Below are positions 49,123-57,311 of a stretch of 64,000 bases of DNA, one piece after another. Source of the stretch: Alcaligenaceae bacterium (GTDB lineage Bacteria > Pseudomonadota > Gammaproteobacteria > Burkholderiales > Burkholderiaceae_B); NCBI GenBank assembly GCA_013416455.1, contig JACCES010000003.1, positions 62,001 through 126,000 of the forward strand, written 5' to 3'. The notes under the pieces were generated by a model that made no database searches, was not told where the DNA came from, and worked only from the letters and a program-made list of their open reading frames with translations. Positions within the stretch are counted from its first letter, which is position 1; each line of letters starts with the position of its first letter. A program made the translations under genes and the position numbers.

Positions 49123-49827
49123 ATGTCTGCTCAACCGCCACACGACTGGAACGCCGATTTACCGAAACTGGCCGGGCTGCGCCACCTTCGCTTACTGACC
49201 GCAGCGGCATGCGTGGTACTGGCGGGCTGCGCCACACAAGAATCCTATCAACTTGCCGGCCCCGCCGACACCGACCCCCTTACATCGGTGGGTGACCGCA
49301 GTCTTCGCAGCCAATACCTCGCCAACGTCCGCTCCGACCCGCTCGGCGCCTATCTCGCCGCCCACGACCGGGTCAGCCGCCCTTCCACCCCGCCCCGCAG
49401 CCTTGCCTCCACCGCGCTCAATTATCTGGGCATCAAGTACAGTTTCGGCGGCGATACCCCCAACAGCGGTTTTGATTGCAGCGGCCTGGTGCGCTACGCG
49501 GCGGAAAAATCGCTGGGCCTGAAGCTTCCCCGCCGGTCAGCCGAAATGGCGCGTTTGGGGCAATCGGTCAAGCGCAACGAACTCGAACGCGGCGACCTGG
49601 TGTTCTTCAACACCCGCGGCCAGCGCTTCTCGCACGTCGGCATCTATCTTGGCGACAACAAGTTCGTCCATGCCCCCAGCTCGGGCTCCAAGGTTCGTGT
49701 CGAAAACATGAACATCGGCTATTGGCAGAAACGCTATAACGGCGCACGGCGCCTGGCATCGAATTCAGCGCAGAACAAGCCGCTGGCCGGAAACTCCAGG
49801 AACGCGCAGAAAGTCGCTTCCAAATGA
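49123..49827 (+). CDS. NlpC/P60 lipoprotein peptidase (Spr/MepS-like)
   Basis: A 234-residue lipoprotein. The signal peptide ends in the lipobox LAGC (C36). The NlpC/P60 domain has the catalytic cysteine C120 in FDCSG, the histidine H172 in SHVGIY and H184 in VHAPSSG, all intact. These enzymes cut D-glutamyl or D-alanyl-diaminopimelate crosslinks in peptidoglycan. Residue 122-130 GLVRYAAEK and LPRRSAEMARLG match the Spr/MepS branch. It is monocistronic, with an attenuator-like leader in front and an 18-bp hairpin 3 bases after the stop. Confidence 0.93.
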   Translation: MSAQPPHDWNADLPKLAGLRHLRLLTAAACVVLAGCATQESYQLAGPADTDPLTSVGDRSLRSQYLANVRSDPLGAYLAAHDRVSRPSTPPRSLASTALNYLGIKYSFGGDTPNSGFDCSGLVRYAAEKSLGLKLPRRSAEMARLGQSVKRNELERGDLVFFNTRGQRFSHVGIYLGDNKFVHAPSSGSKVRVENMNIGYWQKRYNGARRLASNSAQNKPLAGNSRNAQKVASK

Positions 49828-49829
49828 AT

Positions 49830-49868
49830 ACATCCCGAAGGGGCCGGCAACCGGCCCCTTCGGGATGT
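49830..49868 (+). terminator. perfect 18-bp stem-loop after the NlpC/P60 gene
   Basis: The left arm is 49830-49847 (ACATCCCGAAGGGGCCGG), the loop is CAA and the right arm is 49851-49868. It has no U-tract. It lies between convergent genes, so it may stop or stabilise both transcripts. Confidence 0.65.
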
Positions 49869-49893
49869 CATTCAAAGCTGGATGTATCCGTAT

Positions 49894-50232
49894 CTATTGC
49901 CTGCGGCCGCAAGCGCGGGGACAAGCCACTTCACAGTAGCCGCACTGGGCCAGCGCCTGCTTCATACTGCAGACAGAACGGCGGCAGGCAAGCACGCGCA
50001 CCCCTGAGCGCTGAGCCGCCGCGCGAAAGGTTTTCATGACATTGTGGCCGAGGAAATCGGTCAGCAGGATGAGCAGCTGGGTACCGGACGGCAGCTGCAA
50101 AGTCTTCTTCTGATGAGAAGGGTCCCGCCCGCTGATGTGATGCATGATGGCAATGTTGTGGCCTTTGAGGACGTCGGGGATATTTCCCAGGCGATCCGCT
50201 CCGACGACAACGGCACTGACGAACTGAGACAT
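49894..50232 (-). CDS. DUF2325-like small Cys-rich protein, probably iron-regulated
   Basis: A 112-residue protein starting MSQFVSAVVVGADRLGNIPD. A Rossmann-like start (VVVGADRLG), HHISGRDPSHQK and LLILLTDFLGHNVMKTFRAA match DUF2325 proteins. The C-terminus has six cysteines in 30 residues (ACRRSVC, then QCGYCEVACPRACGRR), suggesting metal or Fe-S binding. The ATG at 50232 is chosen from the family start; the frame from 50289 runs through the promoter. A 12-of-14 match to the Fur box lies 30 bases upstream, so it should be made under iron limitation. Function is unknown. Confidence 0.8.
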   Translation of the reverse strand: MSQFVSAVVVGADRLGNIPDVLKGHNIAIMHHISGRDPSHQKKTLQLPSGTQLLILLTDFLGHNVMKTFRAAAQRSGVRVLACRRSVCSMKQALAQCGYCEVACPRACGRRQ

Positions 50233-50261
50233 GATGGCTCCAAGCGATGACAGTGATTGAA

Positions 50262-50276
50262 TGATAATAATTCTTA
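50262..50276 (-). promoter_or_regulatory. Fur box upstream of the DUF2325-like gene
   Basis: TGATAAT-A-ATTCTTA matches the 7-1-7 Fur consensus TGATAAT-N-ATTATCA at 12 of 14 positions. It lies in an AT-rich stretch that contains no other gene start than the DUF2325-like ATG. Confidence 0.75.
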
Positions 50277-50372
50277 TTTGCGACGTCAATCAAAGATTGA
50301 AAGAAGCTGCATCAAAATGCTTGCCCCCCTCTTGGGCTCCCGCGCGGGCTCAGGCCGCCGCGAGCCCGGCCA

Positions 50373-51332
50373 TCACGCCACGGTTTCCGGCACGGGCGTC
50401 TGCTCGACGGCCTCCAGCACGACATCGCGCGTCAGGCTGGGCGCCAGCATCTCGATCAGGACATAGACGTAATCGCGCAGAAAGACGCCCGATTTGACCG
50501 CCACCCTGGCGGTATGGGTGCCGAACAGATGCCCCGCCGGCAGCCCCACCAGCCCCTTGTCACGGCGGGGATCGAAGGCAATGCCGGCAATGATCCCGAT
50601 CCCCAGGCCGACATCCACATAAGTCTTGATGACGTCCGCATCGATCGCTTCGAGAACGATGTCCGGCCTGATGTCCTGCGCGGCGAACACGGCATCGATG
50701 GAGCCCCGGCCCGAGAAGGCCCGGTCGTACGTAACGATGGGATATTCGGCCACCTGCTCCAGGGAAATCGCGCGGGCGGCGCTGGACCGGAGTTCCGCCA
50801 GAGGATGATCCGGCCGGATCACGATGGTGTGCTCCCAGTCGTACACGGGCAGCGTCGCCAGACCCGGCGTACGGGCCAGCGTCTCGGTTGCGATTGCCAT
50901 GTCCACCTGTTCATGCAGCACCATGCGGGCCAGCGTGGAAGGGTCCCCTTCCGCAAGCTGCAGGCGCACCTTGGGAAAGCGTTCACGGAATGCCGGAATC
51001 ACGCGGGGCAGCAGGTAGCGCGCCTGGGTATGCGTGCAACCGATGCTCAGGCTGCCTTCGTCCTGGCGGGCGAATTCGTCGCTGACCCGCTTGAGATTGT
51101 CGACTTCGCGCATGATGCGCTCGATCACCCGGGCCACCGCATGGCCGGGCTTGGTAAGGCCCTTGATACGCTTGCCATGGCGCTCGAAGATCTTCACGCC
51201 CAGCTCGTCCTCGAACTCGATGATGGCCTTGGACACGCCCGGCTGCGAGGTATACAGACTGCGGGCGGCGTCGGTCAGATTGAAGTTGCGCCGGATGGTT
51301 TCGCGTACGAAGCGAAATTGTTGAAGATTCAT
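50373..51332 (-). CDS. CysB-like LysR-family regulator
   Basis: A 319-residue LysR regulator of the CysB/Cbl branch. The N-terminus MNLQQFRFVRETIRRNFNLT corresponds to CysB, with the helix-turn-helix at 18-40 (YTSQPGVSKAIIEFEDELG). The effector domain follows (TTHTQARYL-like: GCTHTQARYLLPRVIPAF, where CysB binds sulfate or N-acetylserine). It should control sulfur acquisition, or alkanesulfonate use as Cbl does. It lies downstream of mmsA on the same strand, and its Shine-Dalgarno (AAGAGG) is inside a hairpin whose U-rich end touches the start codon, so its translation or transcription is likely controlled. Confidence 0.92.
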   Translation of the reverse strand: MNLQQFRFVRETIRRNFNLTDAARSLYTSQPGVSKAIIEFEDELGVKIFERHGKRIKGLTKPGHAVARVIERIMREVDNLKRVSDEFARQDEGSLSIGCTHTQARYLLPRVIPAFRERFPKVRLQLAEGDPSTLARMVLHEQVDMAIATETLARTPGLATLPVYDWEHTIVIRPDHPLAELRSSAARAISLEQVAEYPIVTYDRAFSGRGSIDAVFAAQDIRPDIVLEAIDADVIKTYVDVGLGIGIIAGIAFDPRRDKGLVGLPAGHLFGTHTARVAVKSGVFLRDYVYVLIEMLAPSLTRDVVLEAVEQTPVPETVA

Positions 51333-51336
51333 AAAA

Positions 51337-51360
51337 AATAGCCTCTTTTAGGAGGCTATT
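51337..51360 (-). terminator. hairpin plus U-tract abutting the CysB-like start codon
   Basis: On the minus strand AATAGCCTC, loop CTAAAA, GAGGCTATT is followed by T residues directly before the ATG at 51332. The right arm contains the Shine-Dalgarno of the CysB-like gene. It is both an intrinsic terminator for mmsA and a possible ribosome-site sequestering structure. Confidence 0.7.
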
Positions 51361-51373
51361 ATATGGAATAACG

Positions 51374-51405
51374 AGCTTATTTAATATTATTAAAAGTAAT
51401 AAGCT
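51374..51405. promoter_or_regulatory. AT-rich inverted repeat behind mmsA
   Basis: AGCTTATT (51374-51381) and AATAAGCT (51398-51405) form a perfect dyad around the palindromic TAATATTATTA (51382-51392). It overlaps the mmsA stop codon and lies 41 bases before the CysB-like start. It is a candidate LysR/CysB binding site. Confidence 0.45.
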
Positions 51406-52916
51406 TACTTCATGGAAATGGTGGTGTTCACACCCTGGGCATGGGCGGACCAGCGTGCCGTCACCGTCTTGGTCTGCGTCCAGAAATGTACCGCCTGCTT
51501 GCCGTTGGGGCCGAGATCGCCCAGCTTGGAACCGCGCGACCCGGTGAAGCTGAACCATGCGACCGGTACCGGAATCGGAATATTGATGCCGACCTGGCCC
51601 ACGTCGATGCGGTTCTGGAAGTAGCGCGCGTTGCCGCCGTCCTGAGTGAATATGGCGACGCCGTTGCCGTTGGGATTGGCGTTGATGAACTCGATGGCAT
51701 CGTCAAGCGTATCCGCGCTCACAATGCAGAGCACCGGGCCGAATATCTCTTCCTGGTAGATGACCATATCGGCCTTCACACCCGAAAACACCGTCGGGCC
51801 GACGAAATTGCCGTTCTCGTAGCCGCTGACGGTCAGGCCGCGGCCGTCGAGCAGCAGTTCGGCGCCTTCATCGACACCCTGCTGGATCAGCCCTTCGACC
51901 CGCTTGAGCGCGCCCGGAGAGACCAGGGGGCCGAGATCCGCTTCGCGGTCGGTGCCGACATTGACCTTGAGCTGCTTCGACCTTTCGATGAAATCGGGAA
52001 TCCAGTCGCGGCTCTCGCCGACGAACACCGCCACGGAAGCGGCCATGCAGCGCTGGCCGGCCGCGCCGAAGGCGGCGCCCACGAGCTGGTTGAGCGCCAC
52101 ATCGCGGTCGGCGTCGGGCAGGATCACGCAGTGGTTCTTGGCGCCCATCATGGCCTGGCAGCGCTTGCCATGCTCGGAAGACCGGCGATAGATCTCGGTA
52201 CCCACGCGCGTGGAACCGATGAAGGATACCGCCTTGATGTCGGGATGCTCGCACAGGCCGTTGGCGATGTCCGGGCCGCCATGCACCACGTTCAGCACGC
52301 CCGGAGGCAGGCCTGCTTCGAGCGCCAGCTGGGCCAGCATCAGGGTCGAGCTGGGGTCCTGTTCCGAAGGTTTGAGCACGAAGGTATTGCCCGCCGATAT
52401 CGCGATCGGGAACATGAAGGACGGCAGCATCACGGGGAAGTTGAAGGCGGTGATGCCGGCGCATACGCCCAGCGGCTGGACCAGCGTGTAGACGTCGATC
52501 CCGCTACCGGCATTCTCGGCATACTCGCCGAGCTGCAGGCTGGCGATGGAGCAGGCGTGCTCGATCACTTCCAGGCCGCGTCCGACCTCGCCTTCCGCGT
52601 CGGGCAGCGTCTTTCCGTGCTCCAGCGTGATGGCCTTGGCCAGCGCCGCGGTATTGTCGCGAACCAGTTTCTGCAGGTTCAGCATGATGCGCATGCGCGC
52701 GCCCTGGCTGGTGTTCCGCCATGTGCGGAAGGCTTCCTTCGCATTGCTGACGGCCAGGTCCAGTTCTTCACGGGTGCAGAAAGGCACCTGGGCGACGACT
52801 TCCTGCGTGGCCGGATTGACGACGTCACGCCATTCGGTGGTTTGCGACTGCACCAGCTTTCCGCCGATCAACAGCGGGATGCGGGGGACTTCATTCTGCT
52901 GCGGTACTGCGCTCAT
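51405..52916 (-). CDS. mmsA: CoA-acylating methylmalonate-semialdehyde dehydrogenase
   Basis: A 503-residue ALDH-superfamily enzyme. It converts methylmalonate (or malonate) semialdehyde to propionyl-CoA (or acetyl-CoA), NADH and CO2 in valine and beta-alanine or inositol catabolism. The catalytic cysteine is in [31 protein letters not shown] is the coenzyme region, and [15 protein letters not shown] replaces the LELGGK glutamate motif, typical of MmsA. Further MmsA features are NVVHGG and [20 protein letters not shown] in the last third. The start at 52916 follows AGGAGATATCA. It is divergent from a LysR gene. Confidence 0.95.
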   Translation of the reverse strand: MSAVPQQNEVPRIPLLIGGKLVQSQTTEWRDVVNPATQEVVAQVPFCTREELDLAVSNAKEAFRTWRNTSQGARMRIMLNLQKLVRDNTAALAKAITLEHGKTLPDAEGEVGRGLEVIEHACSIASLQLGEYAENAGSGIDVYTLVQPLGVCAGITAFNFPVMLPSFMFPIAISAGNTFVLKPSEQDPSSTLMLAQLALEAGLPPGVLNVVHGGPDIANGLCEHPDIKAVSFIGSTRVGTEIYRRSSEHGKRCQAMMGAKNHCVILPDADRDVALNQLVGAAFGAAGQRCMAASVAVFVGESRDWIPDFIERSKQLKVNVGTDREADLGPLVSPGALKRVEGLIQQGVDEGAELLLDGRGLTVSGYENGNFVGPTVFSGVKADMVIYQEEIFGPVLCIVSADTLDDAIEFINANPNGNGVAIFTQDGGNARYFQNRIDVGQVGINIPIPVPVAWFSFTGSRGSKLGDLGPNGKQAVHFWTQTKTVTARWSAHAQGVNTTISMK

Positions 52917-53090
52917 TGATATCTCCTGTACTTTTATCTGCGGCGAAGGCCGGAACGGATTCAGCCGCCTTCTTCGCCAGTGTGCTTGTGAATATTGTGC
53001 TCCGGGGGCCCGCCGCGGGGCCGCCCGGCCGCGATTGCCGGAACTGTGTTCTCCAGTCGAGTGTAGTTGTGTAAAAAACTTATTTCCATA

Positions 53091-53111
53091 CAATTATGTG
53101 CACATTCATTG
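53091..53111. promoter_or_regulatory. palindromic LysR-type site between mmsA and its divergent LysR
   Basis: ATGTGCACAT (53096-53105) is a perfect 10-bp core, extended by CAAT (53091-53094) and ATTG (53108-53111) into an imperfect 21-bp dyad. It lies 17 bases before the LysR start and 180 bases from mmsA. Confidence 0.5.
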
Positions 53112-53127
53112 TTTTTATTTGCACATC

Positions 53128-54045
53128 ATGGATTGGGACGGCATCCGTTATTTCATAGAAGTGGCACGCACGCAGCGCGTCAGCGGCGCCGCCAAGCGTC
53201 TGGGCGTGCGCCATACCACTGTTTCCCGGCGCATCCACCTGCTGGAACAATCGCTGAACACAGTACTGTTCAATAAATCCAAGGCCTCGGGCTATACCCT
53301 CACCGAGGACGGCCAACGCTTCTTCGCCCATGCGGAACAGATAGAAAGCGCGCTGCTGAACGCCCAGGAAGAAGTCTCGGGCCAGGCCGCCGCCCTGTCG
53401 GGCCATCTGCGGGTGGGCGCCACCGAAGGCTTCGGCAGCTACGTGCTGGCGCCGCTCATGGTCGACTTCCAGCGCCGCTTTCCCGGCATCACACTGGACA
53501 TCATGCCTGTGCCGCGCTTCATCAGCCTGTCCAAGCGGGAAGCCGATATCGCCATCTCGCTGGAGCAGCCGCAACGCGGCCCTTATCTGCGCACCCTGCT
53601 GGGGGAATACGCTTTGCGCCTGTACGGCAGCCGCGAATACCTGGAACGGCAGCCGCCCATCCGGCGGCGCGAAGACCTGTCGCAGCATCACTTCATCGGC
53701 TATGTGGACGAACTGCTGTTCAGCGATCACCTGCGCTATCTCGACGATATCGTCCCGTCGGCGAACGTGGGCTTCCGCAGCACCAGCGTCATTGCCCAGT
53801 ACCATGCCGCCCTGCAGGGCAACGCGCTGGCCATCCTGCCGTGCTTCATGGCCGCGCAGGATGCCCGCCTGCGGCCGGTGCTGCCAAACGATGTACAGGT
53901 CACGCGCCGCTTCTGGATGTATTGCCACGAAGACCTGCGCCAATCGCGGCGCGTGATGGCGCTATGGGATTTCATCAAGCAGTCGGCCCAGCTCAACCGG
54001 CCCCTGCTGGCCGGGGACAGCGACCGGCTGCGCTATCCACCGTAA
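53128..54045 (+). CDS. LysR-family transcriptional regulator
   Basis: A 305-residue LysR regulator. It starts MDWDGIRYFIEVARTQRVSG, with the helix-turn-helix at about 18-45 (GAAKRLGVRHTTVSRRIHLL). The effector domain covers 90-290. The WDGIRYF and VRHTTVSRRI pattern is that of the branch that often sits next to mmsA-type aldehyde dehydrogenase genes. It is divergent from mmsA, with a palindrome in the gap, and probably activates valine or beta-alanine degradation. The ATG at 53128 is chosen because the protein family starts here; the in-frame sequence before it is antisense of mmsA. It is convergent with lptF. Confidence 0.93.
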   Translation: MDWDGIRYFIEVARTQRVSGAAKRLGVRHTTVSRRIHLLEQSLNTVLFNKSKASGYTLTEDGQRFFAHAEQIESALLNAQEEVSGQAAALSGHLRVGATEGFGSYVLAPLMVDFQRRFPGITLDIMPVPRFISLSKREADIAISLEQPQRGPYLRTLLGEYALRLYGSREYLERQPPIRRREDLSQHHFIGYVDELLFSDHLRYLDDIVPSANVGFRSTSVIAQYHAALQGNALAILPCFMAAQDARLRPVLPNDVQVTRRFWMYCHEDLRQSRRVMALWDFIKQSAQLNRPLLAGDSDRLRYPP

Positions 54046-54085
54046 GCGGCGGGCAACGGAAACCCGTCCGCCCGCCACGGCCCGC

Positions 54086-55210
54086 TCAGGCGGGCTTGCG
54101 CAGCGGCGCCCGGGGCTTGCGCGGCCCCTTCACCCGCAGCTTGCTCCACATCATGTAGGCCATCAGCGCCGCGAACAGCGCATGCACCAGCCACACCCCC
54201 AGATGGAAATCCAGCCTGCCATGCGCGATCCAGCCGCGCGACAGATTGATGAGATTCATATAGAGCAGGCCGACGAGGCCGGCGATCAGGATGTCCCCGG
54301 AACGGCCCAGGCGGGGATTCACCGCGCCCAGCGGAATCGCCAGCAGCGCCAGATTCAGCGCCGCCAGCGGCAACGCCAGCCGCCACATGATCTGGGAATG
54401 GGCGACGTCGGTGCCGTCCGTCAGCAGGGCCAGCGTGGGCCTCCCCTTGATTTCCTGTTCCGCCCGCGCCCGCACGGCCTCGGGCGAGCTCTGTTCAGCG
54501 TCGCTTTCGAGACGGACCCCGTAGCGGTCGAAGTCGACCAGCCTGAACACCGGTTTGCCGGGCTGCAGATCGTAGCGGTGGCCCTCGCTGAGCACCAGGA
54601 AGCGATCGCCATTGGGTTCTTCCTGGATGCGCGCGCTCTCGGCGGTGATCAGGCTCAGCCATTCATTGTCGATCACGCGGGCTATGATGTTGCCCATCTC
54701 TTCGTCGGGTGTGTCCGGCTCTTCCGTGAAGAAGACCCGGTCGCCACCGCTGGTTTCGATGAACTGCCCCGCCGCCACCTTCGACAAGTCGGAGCGCTGC
54801 TCATAGCGCTGGCGATATTCGCTGATCTGCCGGTAGGCCCACGGGGAAGCCAGGAGCGTCAGCAGGGCGATGATCACGGCGAAGGGAACGGCGACCCGCA
54901 GCACCGGCCCGACCCAGTCGCGCAGCGAGAGCCCGCTGGCGAACCAGACCACCATTTCGGATTCGCGGAAATTCCGGGTGATGGTGGTCAGCACCGCGAT
55001 GAACAGCGACACCGACAATATCACCGGCAGTGCCGTGATGCTGGAAAAAGTGGCCAGGCCCACCACGACGTCGGCGCCGATGGAACCGTTGGCGGCTTCG
55101 CCCAGCAGACGCACCAGCAGGACACTGAGCCAGACCACCAGCAGCGTGGACACCACCACCCCTGCATGGCTCATGATTTCGGAGACGACTGAACGCTTGA
55201 ATAGTGACAT
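54086..55210 (-). CDS. lptF: LPS export ABC transporter permease LptF
   Basis: A 374-residue permease with six membrane helices. Three N-terminal helices are followed by a periplasmic beta-jellyroll (about 125-265, with SEGHRYDLQPGKPVFRLVDF) and three C-terminal helices. It starts MSLFKRSVVSEIMSHAGVVV. It forms the LptB2FG extractor that lifts LPS out of the inner membrane. The permease partner lptG, adjacent in most genomes, is not found next to it or elsewhere in the window. The gene is divergent from pepA, the conserved arrangement, with a 54-base gap. Confidence 0.94.
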   Translation of the reverse strand: MSLFKRSVVSEIMSHAGVVVSTLLVVWLSVLLVRLLGEAANGSIGADVVVGLATFSSITALPVILSVSLFIAVLTTITRNFRESEMVVWFASGLSLRDWVGPVLRVAVPFAVIIALLTLLASPWAYRQISEYRQRYEQRSDLSKVAAGQFIETSGGDRVFFTEEPDTPDEEMGNIIARVIDNEWLSLITAESARIQEEPNGDRFLVLSEGHRYDLQPGKPVFRLVDFDRYGVRLESDAEQSSPEAVRARAEQEIKGRPTLALLTDGTDVAHSQIMWRLALPLAALNLALLAIPLGAVNPRLGRSGDILIAGLVGLLYMNLINLSRGWIAHGRLDFHLGVWLVHALFAALMAYMMWSKLRVKGPRKPRAPLRKPA

Positions 55211-55264
55211 ATTGGAATTTGCGGGATAATCGTCGGCATCCTAGATCATCACGGGGAAATCTGA

Positions 55265-56767
55265 ATGGAATTTAGCACACAGACCACCGCGGCCCTGCAA
55301 CAGCTGCGTTCCGCCGCGCTGGGCGTCGGCGTATTCGCCGATGGGGTCCTCACCCCCGCGGCGGACGTCATCGACCGCGCCAGCGAAGGCGCCATCCGCG
55401 CCGTACTGAAGACGGAATTCAAGGGCAAGGCCGGTACCCACCTGGTGTTGCGCAATCTGCCCGGCGTCAAGGCGGAACGGGTGATTGTAGTCGGCCTGGG
55501 CAAACAGCAGGAATATTCCGCCGCCGCACATGCGGGCGCCGAGCAGGTCTTCGCATCCGCGTGCATCGGCCTCAATGTCGGCGACGGCGTGTCCGCCCTG
55601 TCGAGCGTGGAATGCGAAGGCACCACCCTGCGCTCACGCAGCCGGGCGCTGGCCGCGGCGGCCCTGCGCGCCGGCTACCGCTACGAAGCCACGCTCACCA
55701 AAGACCGCGAACCTGCCCCGCGGCTCAAGAAGATGCTGGTCTGGACGACGCGCGCCAAGGCCGCCGAAGCCCAGGAAGGCCTGAAGGAAGGTTCGGCGAT
55801 CGGCAACGGCGTGAACCTGGCGCGCCTGCTGGGCGACCTTCCGCCCAACGTCTGCACCCCCACTTACCTGGGTGAAACCGCCAAGAAGCTCGGCAAGGAG
55901 TTCAAATCCCTGAAGGTCGAGGTGCTCAACCGCAAGCAGATCGAAGCCGAGGGCATGGGCTCCTTTCTGTCGGTTGCCAAGGGTTCCGATGAACCGCCCG
56001 TCTTTATCGTCCTGCGCCATGCGCCGGCCGCCGACAAAAAGGATAAAGGCAAAGCGCCGCTGGTGCTGGTCGGCAAGGGCCTGACCTTCGATTCGGGCGG
56101 CATCTCCATCAAGCCGGCCGCCAACATGGACGAAATGAAGTACGACATGTGCGGCGCCGCCAGCGTGCTCGGCACCCTGCGCGCCGTCGCGGAACTCGAT
56201 CTGAACCGCGAAGTGATCGGGCTCATCGCCTCGTGCGAGAACATGCCCAGCGCAAGGGCCAACAAGCCCGGCGACGTCGTCACCAGCATGTCGGGCCAGA
56301 CCATAGAAATCCTGAACACCGATGCGGAAGGCCGCCTGGTGCTTTGCGACGCCCTCACCTATGCTGAACGCTTCAAGCCCGAAGCCGTGATCGACATCGC
56401 CACGCTGACCGGCGCCTGCGTGGTCGCGCTCGGCCATGTGAACTCGGGGCTCTTCAGCAAGGATGACGAACTGGCCAACGACCTGCTGGCCGCGGGGCGC
56501 GAAGCCGGCGACACCGCATGGCGGATGCCGCTGGACGACGCCTATCAGGAACAGTTGCGCTCGAAATTCGCCGACATGGCCAATATCGGCGGCATGCCCG
56601 CCGGCTCCGTCACGGCGGCATGCTTCCTGTCGCGCTATGCGTCCTCCTACCGCTGGGCCCACCTCGACATCGCCGGCACGGCCTGGAAGAGCGGCAAGGA
56701 AAAAGGCGCCACCGGTCGGCCCGTGCCCCTGCTCACTCAATTCCTGATGAGCCGTTCGGAAGCATGA
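55265..56767 (+). CDS. pepA: leucyl aminopeptidase (M17)
   Basis: A 500-residue cytosolic aminopeptidase with two metal ions. The signature NTDAEGRL (in EILNTDAEGRLVLCDALTY) is present, with KGLTFDSGGISIKP, which holds the metal-binding lysine and aspartate. Length matches PepA (about 500). In some bacteria PepA also binds DNA in site-specific recombination and carAB control. The four-base overlap of its stop with the holC ATG shows coupling, the known pepA-holC order. The C-terminus FLMSRSEA is complete. Confidence 0.97.
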   Translation: MEFSTQTTAALQQLRSAALGVGVFADGVLTPAADVIDRASEGAIRAVLKTEFKGKAGTHLVLRNLPGVKAERVIVVGLGKQQEYSAAAHAGAEQVFASACIGLNVGDGVSALSSVECEGTTLRSRSRALAAAALRAGYRYEATLTKDREPAPRLKKMLVWTTRAKAAEAQEGLKEGSAIGNGVNLARLLGDLPPNVCTPTYLGETAKKLGKEFKSLKVEVLNRKQIEAEGMGSFLSVAKGSDEPPVFIVLRHAPAADKKDKGKAPLVLVGKGLTFDSGGISIKPAANMDEMKYDMCGAASVLGTLRAVAELDLNREVIGLIASCENMPSARANKPGDVVTSMSGQTIEILNTDAEGRLVLCDALTYAERFKPEAVIDIATLTGACVVALGHVNSGLFSKDDELANDLLAAGREAGDTAWRMPLDDAYQEQLRSKFADMANIGGMPAGSVTAACFLSRYASSYRWAHLDIAGTAWKSGKEKGATGRPVPLLTQFLMSRSEA

Positions 56768-57210
56768 CCACGCAATCCGCCACGCGGGTCGATTTCGCCT
56801 TTGGCGCCGCCGACCGGCTGCTCAAGGCCTGCGAAGTCGCCCGCAAGCAGGTCGAGGCGGGCCGCCGGCTGGTCGTCTACACCCGCAACGAGGCACGGCT
56901 GGCCAAGTTCGACCGCCTGCTGTGGCAATTCGACGCCACGGCCTTCGTGCCGCACGTCGCCGCCAATGATCCCCTGGCCGACCGCACGCCCGTCCTGCTG
57001 ACGGCCGACACCCCCGGTTCCGCGCTGGCGGCGGGCGGCGCCTGGCTGCTGAACCTGGACACCGAATGTCCGCCGGGCGGCGAGCGCTATCCCCGCATCC
57101 TTGAGATCGTGTCCGGCCACCCGGACGACAAGGCGGCTGCGCGCGAGCGCTGGCGCACATATCAGGAAACCGGCTTCGAGCTTCGCGCCTTCGATATCTC
57201 GGGATCATGA
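56764..57210 (+). CDS. holC: DNA polymerase III chi subunit
   Basis: A 148-residue protein starting MTTQSATRVDFAFGAADRLL. It has the chi fold pattern: VDFAFG..DRLLKACEV, LVVYTRNEARLAKFDRLLWQ and FVPHVAANDPLADRTPVLL. Chi bridges the clamp loader and SSB at the replication fork. The ATG overlaps the pepA stop by four bases. The valS gene that often follows is not present; a YccA-type gene follows instead. Length agrees with the family (about 145). Confidence 0.93.
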   Translation: MTTQSATRVDFAFGAADRLLKACEVARKQVEAGRRLVVYTRNEARLAKFDRLLWQFDATAFVPHVAANDPLADRTPVLLTADTPGSALAAGGAWLLNLDTECPPGGERYPRILEIVSGHPDDKAAARERWRTYQETGFELRAFDISGS

Positions 57211-57230
57211 CCGTTCCACACCCGGAAGGC

Positions 57231-57259
57231 TTGATATTTCAGCTTTTTGTAAGTTAAGC
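57231..57259 (+). promoter_or_regulatory. candidate promoter of the YccA-like gene
   Basis: TTGATA (57231-57236), a 17-base spacer and TTAAGC (57254-57259) are the best sigma-70 match in an AT-rich stretch 50-80 bases before the ATG. The -10 is weak. Confidence 0.3.
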
Positions 57260-57311
57260 TCCCCCTCATGGTGCGCAATCGCGCGTTCTCATTCCAACAG
57301 AGGTTCGAAAC

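Noticed and set aside
51441-52919. 492-codon plus-strand ORF
   Set aside because: Antisense to mmsA; no motif.
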